From Phycisphaeraceae bacterium (GTDB taxonomy: Bacteria > Planctomycetota > Phycisphaerae > Phycisphaerales > UBA1924): a stretch of 64,000 nt of DNA. Where the stretch lies: the NCBI GenBank assembly GCA_019636655.1, contig JAHBXB010000008.1, forward strand, positions 1 to 64,000. Direction: 5' to 3'. Below the pieces are notes generated by a model. The model saw only the letters and a program-made list of their open reading frames with translations, was not told the origin of the DNA and searched no databases. This document shows, one piece after another, positions 8,269-16,865 of this stretch (position 1 is the stretch's first letter; each line of letters begins with the position of its first letter). The position numbers and the translations under genes were made by a program.

Positions 8269-9684
8269 TCAGCCTTTGTTCTCGTCCGATGCGGACCTCG
8301 AGAGCGGATCCTTTCGATCGGCCGCCGCCTCCACCAGCGATCTCGCTTCGTCAACGCCCGGCGCGGCGATCGGCGATGGCCCTGCCTGAATCTTGTGGTT
8401 GAGAAGGAACACGAACAGCGAGCCAAGCATGAAGTACACCAGCCCGAACGCGATGAGCGATGCGAGCACCTCGGGCGCTTTGACCGACGGCGAGTTCGCA
8501 TCGGCGGTCCGCAGGAGCCCATACACCACCCACGGCTGGCGGCCCACCTCGGCGGTCACCCAGCCCGCCTGGTTCGCCACGTACGCCCCCGCGACCGCGA
8601 CGACATACGTGCGCAGCAACCAACGCTGGTTGAACAGCGTTCCTCGCCACCAGAAGTAGCATGCCCCGAAGTTGAGCGCCAGGAAGAACATCCCTAGTGC
8701 CACCATCAGGTGGAACGCATAGAACGGAATCGCGACCGGCGGCCTGTCCTCCGGCTTGAACTGATCAAGGCCCGTGACCGGTGCGTCGAAACTCCCGTGC
8801 GCCAGGAAACTCAGGCCCCCGGGAATCGCTACCGAGTAGCGAACTGTCTCCGCCTCCGAGTCGATGATCCCAAACAGGTGCAGCCCGGCTGGCCCGGTCT
8901 TGAAGATCCCTTCCATAGCGGCGAGCTTCGCCGGCTGGTGCTTGACGACGACTCTGGCGCTGATGTCCCCGGTGATCAGCGCGAGCACCGATCCGATCAC
9001 GGCTACGACCAGCCCGATCCTGAACGACCGTCGGGCAACCTCGGTATGCCGGTTCTTCAGCAGGTACCACGCCGAGACCGACAGCACGAACGACGAACCC
9101 ATCACCAGCGCCCCCACCAGCACGTGCGCCAGCCGCTCCATGCTCGATGGGTTGAAGACCACGTCGTAGAAGCTCGCCAGTTGAGCGCGTGTCTCGCCGT
9201 TGTGGTCGACAAGAACAAACCCGGCCGGGGTCTGCTGCCACGAGTTCGCGATCACGATCCAAGTCGCGGAGAACACGCTCCCGATGCACACCAGCACCGA
9301 TGCGATGAAGTGCGTGCGCGCGGAGACCCGGTTCCACCCGAACACCAGCACCCCGAGAAACCCCGATTCGAGAAAGAAGGCGAAGATCCCCTCGGCGGCC
9401 AGCGCGGATCCGAAGATATCGCCTACGAACCGCGCGTACACCGACCAGTTCGTGCCAAACTGGAACTCCATCGGGATCCCCGTTGCAACCCCCATCCCGA
9501 AGTTGAGGGCAAACAGCCCCGTCCAGAACTTCGCGGCCGAGTCGTACGCGGGGTCACGCGTCCGCAGCCTCTTCCAGAAGATCACGACCATGACCACGCT
9601 CAGCCCGATGGTGAGCGGGGGGAAGAGGTAGTGGAACATGATCGTCGTAGCGAAGAGCGCCCGGGAAAGGAGGTCAACATCCAT
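8269..9684 (-). CDS. cydA: Cytochrome bd ubiquinol oxidase subunit I
   Basis: The haem-bearing subunit that oxidises quinol and reduces oxygen to water. ATG at 9684 is preferred over the longer frame: CGGAG lies just upstream and the product then starts MDVDLLSRALFATT as in the family. The haem b595-ligand histidine is in FHYLFPP (His18). A second haem histidine lies in ERLAHVLVGALVMGSS, and the GRQPW motif is intact near residue 390. At 471 residues it is about 50 shorter than E. coli CydA, consistent with a short Q-loop of the cyanide-insensitive (CIO) subtype. The C-terminus is charged and extends past the last helix. It is transcribed before cydB. Confidence 0.95.
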   Translation of the reverse strand: MDVDLLSRALFATTIMFHYLFPPLTIGLSVVMVVIFWKRLRTRDPAYDSAAKFWTGLFALNFGMGVATGIPMEFQFGTNWSVYARFVGDIFGSALAAEGIFAFFLESGFLGVLVFGWNRVSARTHFIASVLVCIGSVFSATWIVIANSWQQTPAGFVLVDHNGETRAQLASFYDVVFNPSSMERLAHVLVGALVMGSSFVLSVSAWYLLKNRHTEVARRSFRIGLVVAVIGSVLALITGDISARVVVKHQPAKLAAMEGIFKTGPAGLHLFGIIDSEAETVRYSVAIPGGLSFLAHGSFDAPVTGLDQFKPEDRPPVAIPFYAFHLMVALGMFFLALNFGACYFWWRGTLFNQRWLLRTYVVAVAGAYVANQAGWVTAEVGRQPWVVYGLLRTADANSPSVKAPEVLASLIAFGLVYFMLGSLFVFLLNHKIQAGPSPIAAPGVDEARSLVEAAADRKDPLSRSASDENKG

Positions 9685-9940
9685 GGCGCACTCCGAGGGG
9701 CAGAAGAGCCCGAACGCGAGTATACCCGACACCGAAGCCCCGCCGAAACCAGGTAACTGTCGCAACGTCCGACAAGCACGTTGGTCGTAACGGCTGGGCC
9801 GACCCCGACAGCAACGCCGTCAGCTCCGCCGACGTTCTTCCGCCCGAGGTCTTGCACCGCCAAGGAAGGGGGGACGGCGGTCGATAGATCCCCCGGATTG
9901 GTCATGCCCCACACATCCAAGATCAGAGGGAAGTTCCGAT

Positions 9941-10972
9941 ATGTACACGGACCAGGTCCGGCTCGCGGTCGCGACGCTGATGCGTCGCTGGCAGATCGCT
10001 CCCGACGAACTCCGGTTTTCCGGGGGCGCGGTAGTGGTCTTCGGGCGACACACAGATACCGAGGAACTCACCGTCAACGTCCGACGGCTCAGCCGTCGGA
10101 TGCCCGTCGGGCACTCCGAGGCCGAACCCGGTCTCACCATCCGATTCGAGCCGGGAACACGCACCGAGGTCTGGCTGCGTGTGCAGGCCATTCTCGACAC
10201 CATGGGCGTCGAACTTCCCGGTCGGGTCGGCGCGGGGATGGCGTGGCTCAATGATGGGGCCGACATCGAGCGAGCCGCCCGCCGCGCCGCCCGGGCCATG
10301 CGACTCTCCCTTGCACGCGGCCAAGGCCTGGTGTGCACATGGGAAATGGTCGCCATCCGGCGTCTCGCATGGCGCATCGGGCGCCACCGCCACCTCGGCC
10401 CCCGCCAGCGGCTCATGCTGCTCCTCCGGTCCAGTCAGCGGCTCCTCGGTCCCACGCAGATCGAGCATCTTGTCGCCCACTCCCAGCAGGTCGGTGATCT
10501 TGCCGCTCGCCTTGCTTCGGAGCTCGGTTGCCCCCCCAACGTGGCCGAGCGGGCCCGCACCGCTGGGGCGATGCACGACCTGGGAAAGGCCGTCATCCCG
10601 GAGGAACTCCTCGCCAAGCCGGGCGCACTAACACCATCGGAGCGTGCGATCATGGACCGCCACGCCGATGAGGGTGCCCGCCTCGGACGAGGCATCGGCC
10701 TCGAAGATGCGATCGTTCGGAGCATCGCGCACCACCATACCCGCTACGACGCGCGAGCTTTCCTCGCGAAAGGCGCCGTCTCGAATCTCGCCCGCCTGCT
10801 CAACGTTGCCGATGCGGTCGTGACCATGCGGTCCCGCCGGCCGTACCGGCCCGCTCTGGCAGAAGCCGAGACGATCCGCGAACTCCAGACCAACCGCGCC
10901 ACGCAGTTCGATCCCATCATGGTGGACGCGACGCTCCGCGTGCTGCGAACACGCCTCGCGGCCGCCGCCTAG
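9941..10972 (+). CDS. HD-GYP-like phosphohydrolase domain protein lacking a GYP motif
   Basis: The N-terminal 160 residues match no domain I recognise. Residues 165-343 form an HD-domain hydrolase of the HD-GYP group: an early histidine (EHLVAHSQQ), HDLGKAVIPEELLAKPG, IMDRHADEGARLG, IAHHH, and the late RPYRPALAEAE...QFDP block. HD-GYP proteins degrade cyclic di-GMP. Here, however, the segment that should read HHExxDGxGYP is HHTRYDARAFLAKG, so the GYP signature is absent while the metal-binding HD core remains. Substrate and activity are therefore uncertain. An AGAGGGAAG Shine-Dalgarno precedes the ATG. The stop overlaps the stop of the convergent gene within a CTAG tetranucleotide. Confidence 0.8.
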   Translation: MYTDQVRLAVATLMRRWQIAPDELRFSGGAVVVFGRHTDTEELTVNVRRLSRRMPVGHSEAEPGLTIRFEPGTRTEVWLRVQAILDTMGVELPGRVGAGMAWLNDGADIERAARRAARAMRLSLARGQGLVCTWEMVAIRRLAWRIGRHRHLGPRQRLMLLLRSSQRLLGPTQIEHLVAHSQQVGDLAARLASELGCPPNVAERARTAGAMHDLGKAVIPEELLAKPGALTPSERAIMDRHADEGARLGRGIGLEDAIVRSIAHHHTRYDARAFLAKGAVSNLARLLNVADAVVTMRSRRPYRPALAEAETIRELQTNRATQFDPIMVDATLRVLRTRLAAAA

Positions 10973-11784
10973 CCGGGCGTCTTGCTGGGCTCGCTGTCCG
11001 AAGCGCCCGCGGGCAGGCACTCGAACTCGATGTGGAAGTGGAATGGCTCGACGAAGTCCCCCGGGTTGCTTCTCAGCCACGGATCGTCCGGGTGCTTGAA
11101 GAGCGCGTACGGCACAACCGCCACCATCGTGATGGAACCATCGGCCTCGGTTGTCAGGGTGATCGACCCGGCATCCATCGGCCCCTTGGCAACGCTCGAT
11201 GTCGCGTGCTCGGGTGCAAGAACCCCGGGCCGGCCATTTCGAGCCGTGATCCGACCGGACAGAGACTCGCCGGGGTCCGCTGTGTTGTAGAGGTCGAGCA
11301 GGCTGTTCTTCGCCGACAGCCCGGCGGAGTCGTTGCAGCCGAGAACCGACACCGGATCATCGAACTTCGCGTGCATAAAGCCGGACTTGAGCCGCGGCGA
11401 GGCCGGCTGATTGAACCGCACACCCCTGAGGGTGATCGTCACGCTGGTCCCCGGTGCGATCTCCGGGAACATCGGGGAACGCCCATCGACCTTGTAGAAC
11501 CCGACACGCACGATCCCTCCTCGCGGATCCGCAAGGCCTGCGTCGAGCCTGGTTCCTCCCACGGCGGCGTAGCAAAGCAGATTGTCCGCAAGGATGGTCT
11601 TTCGTCCGGGATCGGCGTACTCCCGGCTCCCTTCTCGCAGGACCTCCTGGCCATCCCGGCAGACCCATGACACGGTTACCTTGGGCACGCTGGAGTCGTC
11701 AATCAGGAACAGCCCGGGCTGCCCGGCCCCTAGGGCCGCGGCAAACACGAGGAGAACTCCAAGAACGACGACCATTCGGCTCAT
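10969..11784 (-). CDS. Secreted protein of unknown function
   Basis: A 271-residue product starting at ATG 11784 with a clear signal peptide (MSRMVVVLGVLLVFAAALGA). The mature part is beta-rich with no domain I recognise. It has scattered cysteines (WVCRDG, NLLCYAA, VLGCND, FECLPAG) that could form disulphides, and motifs such as ITLRGVRFNQPAS and VEPFHFHIEFECLP that look like immunoglobulin- or transthyretin-like strands. The longer frame upstream of 11784 looks non-coding. It converges on the HD-GYP-like gene with a 4-bp stop overlap. Function is unknown. Confidence 0.65.
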   Translation of the reverse strand: MSRMVVVLGVLLVFAAALGAGQPGLFLIDDSSVPKVTVSWVCRDGQEVLREGSREYADPGRKTILADNLLCYAAVGGTRLDAGLADPRGGIVRVGFYKVDGRSPMFPEIAPGTSVTITLRGVRFNQPASPRLKSGFMHAKFDDPVSVLGCNDSAGLSAKNSLLDLYNTADPGESLSGRITARNGRPGVLAPEHATSSVAKGPMDAGSITLTTEADGSITMVAVVPYALFKHPDDPWLRSNPGDFVEPFHFHIEFECLPAGASDSEPSKTPG

Positions 11785-11935
11785 GTCAGTGGGGGAGTTG
11801 GGGGCTGCTATCCCCAGTCTACGCCATGGGATGCCAATGGCCTTCCTTTTCGGCTCCAGTTGGTGAACTCGCATTGATCAGGTACCATCTCTCCGGAGGG
11901 GAAGTGTTCGCAGCCGTTCCCTGAAGAGGTATGTC

Positions 11936-14314
11936 ATGACGACGTTGGTTTCTTCGGTCGGGGCTTGGATCAAGCCTCTGGGTGCAGCGGGTTGCCTTGC
12001 CGCTCTTGCCGCGACTCCGCTCCACGCCGACCCAGACTGGATGAAACTCAAGGACCGGCGGCCTCCTGTCCAGGCCGCGGGCTCGAAAGGGGACGCCAAG
12101 GGCGTTGACCCGTTCTCGAACACGATCATCGGGTTCCCGGCCCAGGGGATGGTCTTGCAGTCCTGGCTCCCGCTGAATCAGTTCTCGGGCATCCAGGTCA
12201 CGGCTGCCGACTGCTGGGGGTATGTGTCCGCCTCCGGCCGCGAGTATGCCATTCTGGGCCTGCGGCGCGGCACAGCGTTCATCGAGGTCACTGACCCGGT
12301 CAACCCGGTGGTTGTCGGCTACATCGCCGGGGCGGACTCGCTCTGGCACGACAGCACCGTCATCGGCGACTACGCCTACCTCGTCAGCGACCAATCCGGC
12401 AACGGCGTTCAGGTCGTCGATCTGCGTCAGATCGATAACGGCACGGTCACGCTCGCGGCGACCCGTTCTCCGAGCGGCCTGAGCACGGTCCACACCATCG
12501 TTTCGAATCCGGCCTCCGGGTTTCTCTACCTGTGCGGCACCAACATCAACAACGGCGGTCTGACGGCGATGAGGACCACCTCGCCGGGCAGCGCCACCAA
12601 CCCGACGATCGCGGGCGCATGGACGACACGGTACGTACACGAGGCCCAGGTGGTGACCTACACCACCGGCCCCTATGCGGGCCGCGAGATCGCCTTCTGC
12701 TTCACCGGCGGCCCGTACAACGGGAACAACCAGACGGGCCTCGACATCGTCGATGTCACCAACAAGTCCAACATGTTCACCGTCGGCAGCCTCGCCTATC
12801 CAGGCGTTCGCTTCTGCCACCAGGGATGGCTCAGCGACGACAAGCGATACCTCTACATCAACGACGAACTCGACGAGCAGCTCGGCTCGGTCCCGGTGAT
12901 GACCACCCGAGTGATCGACGTCTCCAACCTCTCCGCACCCACCGTCGCGGCGACCTTTTCGAACGGAAAGCCCTCGGTTGACCACAACCTGTACGTCAAG
13001 GGCAACATGATCTTCGAGGGGAACTACCGGAGTGGCCTCCGCGTCTTTGACGCCACAAACCCCCTCGCTCCCGTCGAGGTTGCCTACTTCGACACGTTCC
13101 CCGAGAACGACTACGCGAACTACAACGGCGTCTGGGGCAACTACCCGTTCTTTCCGAGCGGCACCATCGCCATCTCCGATATCGAGCGCGGCTTGTTCCT
13201 TCTGCGTATGGACCCGGACACGGTCACCATGACCTACCCGAACGGCCAGCCGGATACCGTCCAGCCGACCGTCCCCGCAGAGGTCATCGTTCAGATCAAC
13301 ACGACCGGTGCCCAGATCGATGATTCTTCGGTTGCGCTCATGGCCAGCATCGACGGGGGCCCCTACACCCCCCGTGGCATGATCCCCATTGGCGGCGCCA
13401 GGTACCGCGGCACGCTCCCACCCGCCACGTGCGGCGCTTCGATCCGCTACTACATCCGCGCCAAGACGACGAGCGGAACCGGCTTCCTCAGCCCGCCGGC
13501 GGCCCCCCAGGACAACTTCTTCGCCCGCGCAGCGAGCACCACCACCACGCTCTTCTCTGACGACATGGAGACCGATCAGGGGTGGACCGTCGGCGATTTC
13601 ACCTCGGGCGGGTCGATCGACACCGCCACCGCCGGCATCTGGAACCGCATGCGCCCGCAGGCCACCTCGGCCCAGCCAGGCGACGACCACACCCAGACGG
13701 GGGCGCACCGCGCGTGGGTCACCGACGGCAACGCCGGCCCCAACGACTCCGCTAACGACGTCTCGGGCGGCAAGACCACCCTCATGTCGCCACTCCTGAA
13801 TCTCACTGGCCGCCCGAATGCTCGCGTCGGCTACTGGCGATGGTATTCGAACGCCTTCGGCTCCCTGGGCACCGGAGGCACGCAGCGATTCACCGTCTCG
13901 GTGACAAACAACAACGGCGCCTCGTGGACCAATGCCGAGGTCGTCGGCCCGTCGGGTGGCCAGACGGTCGGTGGGTGGTTCTACAGCGAGTTCCGAGTCG
14001 GCGACTTCTTCCCGCTTTCTGCCAACGTCCGGGTCCGTTTTGTCGCGGAGAACCAACTCGCCGGCGCGCTCGTCGAGGCGTGTGTCGATGACGTCGTCGT
14101 CATGGCGTTCGGCTGCGCCCCGGTCTGCCGGGCCGACCGGGATGGCAACGGACTCGTGGAGCCGGCGGACATCGCCCGGTTTGTCAGCGAGTGGTTGTCC
14201 GACGTTCAGAACAACACCTTTGTCGCTGACTTCAACGGTCTCGACGGCGTCACACCGAGCGATATTGCCGAGTTTGTCGGGGTGTGGTTCGGCGCTCTCA
14301 GCGGCGGCTGCTGA
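11936..14314 (+). CDS. Choice-of-anchor B family protein with C-terminal dockerin-like domain
   Basis: A large exported protein of 792 residues. A signal peptide (about residues 1-32, ending TPLHAD) precedes a region of LVIVD-like propeller repeats (for example FIEVTDPVNPVVVGYI, LDIVDVTNKSNMFTVG and LRVFDATNPLAPVEVAYFDT) that defines choice-of-anchor B proteins. Residues 430-540 look like an Ig-like spacer, and about 545-735 resemble a jelly-roll/MAM-like sheet (DDMETDQGWTVGDF). The last 60 residues hold two dockerin-like calcium loops (DRDGNGLVEPADIA and DFNGLDGVTPSDIAEF) between cysteines. The ATG is preceded by AGAGGT. Role is likely cell-surface or extracellular; no catalytic motif was seen. 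Confidence 0.88.
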   Translation: MTTLVSSVGAWIKPLGAAGCLAALAATPLHADPDWMKLKDRRPPVQAAGSKGDAKGVDPFSNTIIGFPAQGMVLQSWLPLNQFSGIQVTAADCWGYVSASGREYAILGLRRGTAFIEVTDPVNPVVVGYIAGADSLWHDSTVIGDYAYLVSDQSGNGVQVVDLRQIDNGTVTLAATRSPSGLSTVHTIVSNPASGFLYLCGTNINNGGLTAMRTTSPGSATNPTIAGAWTTRYVHEAQVVTYTTGPYAGREIAFCFTGGPYNGNNQTGLDIVDVTNKSNMFTVGSLAYPGVRFCHQGWLSDDKRYLYINDELDEQLGSVPVMTTRVIDVSNLSAPTVAATFSNGKPSVDHNLYVKGNMIFEGNYRSGLRVFDATNPLAPVEVAYFDTFPENDYANYNGVWGNYPFFPSGTIAISDIERGLFLLRMDPDTVTMTYPNGQPDTVQPTVPAEVIVQINTTGAQIDDSSVALMASIDGGPYTPRGMIPIGGARYRGTLPPATCGASIRYYIRAKTTSGTGFLSPPAAPQDNFFARAASTTTTLFSDDMETDQGWTVGDFTSGGSIDTATAGIWNRMRPQATSAQPGDDHTQTGAHRAWVTDGNAGPNDSANDVSGGKTTLMSPLLNLTGRPNARVGYWRWYSNAFGSLGTGGTQRFTVSVTNNNGASWTNAEVVGPSGGQTVGGWFYSEFRVGDFFPLSANVRVRFVAENQLAGALVEACVDDVVVMAFGCAPVCRADRDGNGLVEPADIARFVSEWLSDVQNNTFVADFNGLDGVTPSDIAEFVGVWFGALSGGC

Positions 14315-14394
14315 GCCGGGGCTGTGGTGGCTGCCCGCGTGCCGCCGCCCGGCGCCGGACGACTATCATCCGTCCCCGGGCTGAGCCCGGTCTG

Positions 14395-14466
14395 GCCGCC
14401 TTAGCTCAGTGGTAGAGCAGCGCTTTTGTAAAGCGCAGGTCGCGGGTTCAAATCCGGCAGGCGGCT
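14395..14466 (+). tRNA. tRNA-Thr (anticodon TGT)
   Basis: A full cloverleaf: acceptor GCCGCCT pairs with AGGCGGC; the D-arm is GCTC-AGTGGTA-GAGC; the anticodon stem GCGCT/AGCGC encloses loop TTTGTAA with anticodon TGT. The T-arm has loop TTCAAAT but one G-G mismatch in the stem centre (GCGGG against CCGGC). CCA is not encoded. A small GC hairpin (14376-14390) lies just upstream. Confidence 0.93.
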
Positions 14467-14567
14467 TTGCGATGCCAAACAGGGGGTGTGCATCCACCTT
14501 CTATTTGTGGCGTGGTATTCTGCGCAGGGATTCGCCAGAGCAGCCCCATCCTTCCGATGGAGGAACC

Positions 14568-15470
14568 ATGCGCACCGCACTCCGCCGGCCAGCGTTCACC
14601 CTCATCGAACTCCTGGTCGTCATCGCGATCATCGCCACGCTGGTGGCGATACTCCTCCCTGCCCTCGCCACGGCGCGCGCTTCGGCGCGCACCACCGCGT
14701 GCGCCGTCAACCTCCGGTCGATCGGCCAGGGCGCGGTCATGTACGCCGACGATCACCAGGAACGCATCATCCCCTCCTACACGATGACCGGCGTCGCCGG
14801 TGGGGCCGCCGTCCCGCTCGAGGGCTGGGGCCCGATTCTCGATCGCGATGGCTATATCCCCGGCTCGCGAGAGAACCGGGGCACTGCCTTCGTCTGCCCG
14901 GAGATGCTCGATATCGAGGGCATGCGCCTCGGCCAGACCGGCGACGACCCCAACAACGCCCGCGGCTGGATGGACTGGCCCAATCTCCGGCTCGGAGGCC
15001 AGAACGTCCCGACCACGATCGAAGACCGCGGCTTCGACCGAATCCTTCGTATCGCCTACTGGATCAACGCCGACAACCCGATCGGCGCCGCAACGGTCGT
15101 GACCCCTGACCTCTACTACACCGGTTCCGTCGGATACGGCCCCTCAACCAACGGCCTCACGATCGACTACACGCGGATGTCCGTGTTCCAGCGCCCCGCT
15201 CAGCTCATCGCGTTCGCCGACGGCGTCTACGCGGGCCGCCAGCGCGACAACCAGTTCGGACAGACCAACTGCCGGATCGGGTACCGACACAAGGCCAAAA
15301 ACGCACCGGCCACTAACACGGCCTTTGCCGATGGGCACGTCGCGATGATCGCGGGCAACTCGTTCCCACGAGCTCTTGGAGGCAGCAACCTCCCGAAGCA
15401 AGTGGAACGAGAGAACACCGGTCCCGGCCCGACCGTCTATGCCAACCCCGAGCGGACGCTCGCACCCTGA
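14568..15470 (+). CDS. Prepilin-type N-terminal methylation domain protein with H-X9-DG-like C-terminus
   Basis: A 300-residue type IV pilin-like or pseudopilin protein, the kind planctomycetes encode in many copies. The prepilin peptidase site falls after Ala9 (RRPA/FTLIE, with Glu at +5), followed by a 20-residue hydrophobic helix ([19 protein letters not shown]). The globular part begins with a [10 protein letters not shown]-like stretch and ends with a His...Asp-Gly element (RHKAKN...FADGHVAMI). The ATG at 14568 has GGAGG 5 bases upstream; the longer frame would run through tRNA-Thr. Location is probably inner membrane or periplasm. The exact role is unknown. Confidence 0.88.
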   Translation: MRTALRRPAFTLIELLVVIAIIATLVAILLPALATARASARTTACAVNLRSIGQGAVMYADDHQERIIPSYTMTGVAGGAAVPLEGWGPILDRDGYIPGSRENRGTAFVCPEMLDIEGMRLGQTGDDPNNARGWMDWPNLRLGGQNVPTTIEDRGFDRILRIAYWINADNPIGAATVVTPDLYYTGSVGYGPSTNGLTIDYTRMSVFQRPAQLIAFADGVYAGRQRDNQFGQTNCRIGYRHKAKNAPATNTAFADGHVAMIAGNSFPRALGGSNLPKQVERENTGPGPTVYANPERTLAP

Positions 15471-15540
15471 TGCCGGTTGACCTGCTGAGCCAGTTCACCG
15501 CTTCGATTACCACAGAACCCGCAACGAGGGAACTCCTCCG

Positions 15541-16863
15541 TTGACTCATCGTCTGGCACGATCCTTGTGGAGCGTTCTGCTCCCCGCCCTGGTCATTCTC
15601 GGCGTCTTTGTGTATGGCGTGGCCAGTTCGATCCCGCGGATCGGCCAGGCGCGAACGGCCGACTTCGGGCACTTCTACTGGGCCGCCCGGGCCATGCTGG
15701 ACGGCTCCGACCCCTACACCTCTTGGCACAACGGCTATATCTACCCGCCCCTGCTCGCTTTTCTGTACACCCCGCTTGCTCGCTTTGACTTCGATACCGC
15801 CGCGGCGCTGTCCCTTGTCCTTAACACCCTGATTGTCTTCGCCACCCTCGTCCTGTCGACCCGCAGCGCGGTCGACCGATTCGACATTCGCCGCGCCTGG
15901 CCCGCCGTGCTCACGGTCGCGGCCATCGCCTCCGTCATCATCGCCGACAAGATCAAGGGCGAGCTTCAGATGTGGCAGACCAACGCCATCCTGCTGCTCA
16001 TGTACGCCCTCGCTCTGACGTGGCTCGACCGCCGGCCGGTTCTCGCAGGCCTTGCCCTCGGCGTTGCGTTCAACATCAAGTACCTCCCAATCGTGCTCCT
16101 CGGGTGGCTCCTCGTGCGACGCCGTTGGCGCGCCGCGGCGGGCTTTGCCGGCGGGATCGTCCTCTTCGCGTTGCTCCCGGCCCTGCTCAACGGCTGGAGC
16201 GAGAACCTCCGCCACCTCCGCGTGGCCGGAGCAGGGATCCTCAACCTCGTGGGCATCCGGGTCGAGAACGCGCCGATCGCCAATGTCGAGCCTCTCGCCG
16301 TCTCATTCAGCGTTTCGATCACAAGCGCAATCGCCCGCCTCGTCGGTCACGAGCGAGAGCACGCCCTCGGCCTCGCTCTTGCTGCAGTCGCCGCCCTGGC
16401 CGTCGGCGTGGCCGTGATCGCGATGTACCGATATCGCGGCGTTCCGCTCCTGTGCTGGCCAGCTGCTCGCGAACAGCACGATCAACCCTGGAGGATGATG
16501 GTCGCGGTCGAGTGGGCGTCGCTCATCGGGCTGACCCTCGCGTTCAGTCCGCAGACCAACACCCGCCACCTCTACATGCTTCTCCTCCCCTGCGCCCTCG
16601 CGGCAGGCTTTGTGATGAAGTCCAGTCTCGCGGCCCCGGTCCGCTGGACCGCGATTGCCGGAATGGTCGGCTTGTTTGCAGCCCTGACACTCCCCCCCGG
16701 CGGACCCACCTTCGATCCCTATGTCCGCGCATGGCGAGAAATGGGGGGGCCTTCGCTGGGGATCCTCGCCATGGTGCTGACGCTGGTGTGGTCTTCGCTC
16801 GCGGTAGCAGGCCGGAGCCTGCCAGGCACGCCAGCCGCACCGGCCGATCCCCTCCGACCCTGA
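15541..16863 (+). CDS. Glycosyltransferase family 87-like (DUF2029) integral membrane protein
   Basis: A 440-residue protein with about 10-12 hydrophobic helices, resembling GT87 polyprenol-phosphate-dependent mannosyltransferase-like proteins. An early periplasmic-loop motif (ADFGHFYWAARAMLDGSDPY followed by YIYPPLLAFLYTPLA) contains the Asp and YPPL elements typical of the family. LALGVAFNIKYLPIVLLGWLL is the conserved NIK...P stretch. The start is TTG, with a GAGG about 14 bases upstream. It stands alone between the prepilin gene and the convergent HEAT-like gene, with 2 bp between stops. The sugar donor and acceptor are unknown. Confidence 0.82.
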   Translation: MTHRLARSLWSVLLPALVILGVFVYGVASSIPRIGQARTADFGHFYWAARAMLDGSDPYTSWHNGYIYPPLLAFLYTPLARFDFDTAAALSLVLNTLIVFATLVLSTRSAVDRFDIRRAWPAVLTVAAIASVIIADKIKGELQMWQTNAILLLMYALALTWLDRRPVLAGLALGVAFNIKYLPIVLLGWLLVRRRWRAAAGFAGGIVLFALLPALLNGWSENLRHLRVAGAGILNLVGIRVENAPIANVEPLAVSFSVSITSAIARLVGHEREHALGLALAAVAALAVGVAVIAMYRYRGVPLLCWPAAREQHDQPWRMMVAVEWASLIGLTLAFSPQTNTRHLYMLLLPCALAAGFVMKSSLAAPVRWTAIAGMVGLFAALTLPPGGPTFDPYVRAWREMGGPSLGILAMVLTLVWSSLAVAGRSLPGTPAAPADPLRP

Positions 16864-16865
16864 AC

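Noticed and set aside
11819-14056. Long minus-strand open frame under the choice-of-anchor B gene
   Set aside because: Low-complexity Gly/Arg/Val composition and no motif; the plus strand encodes a recognisable exported protein.
14376-14390. Hairpin CCGGGC-TGA-GCCCGG before tRNA-Thr as a terminator
   Set aside because: No T-run follows, and it sits only a few bases before the tRNA 5' end.
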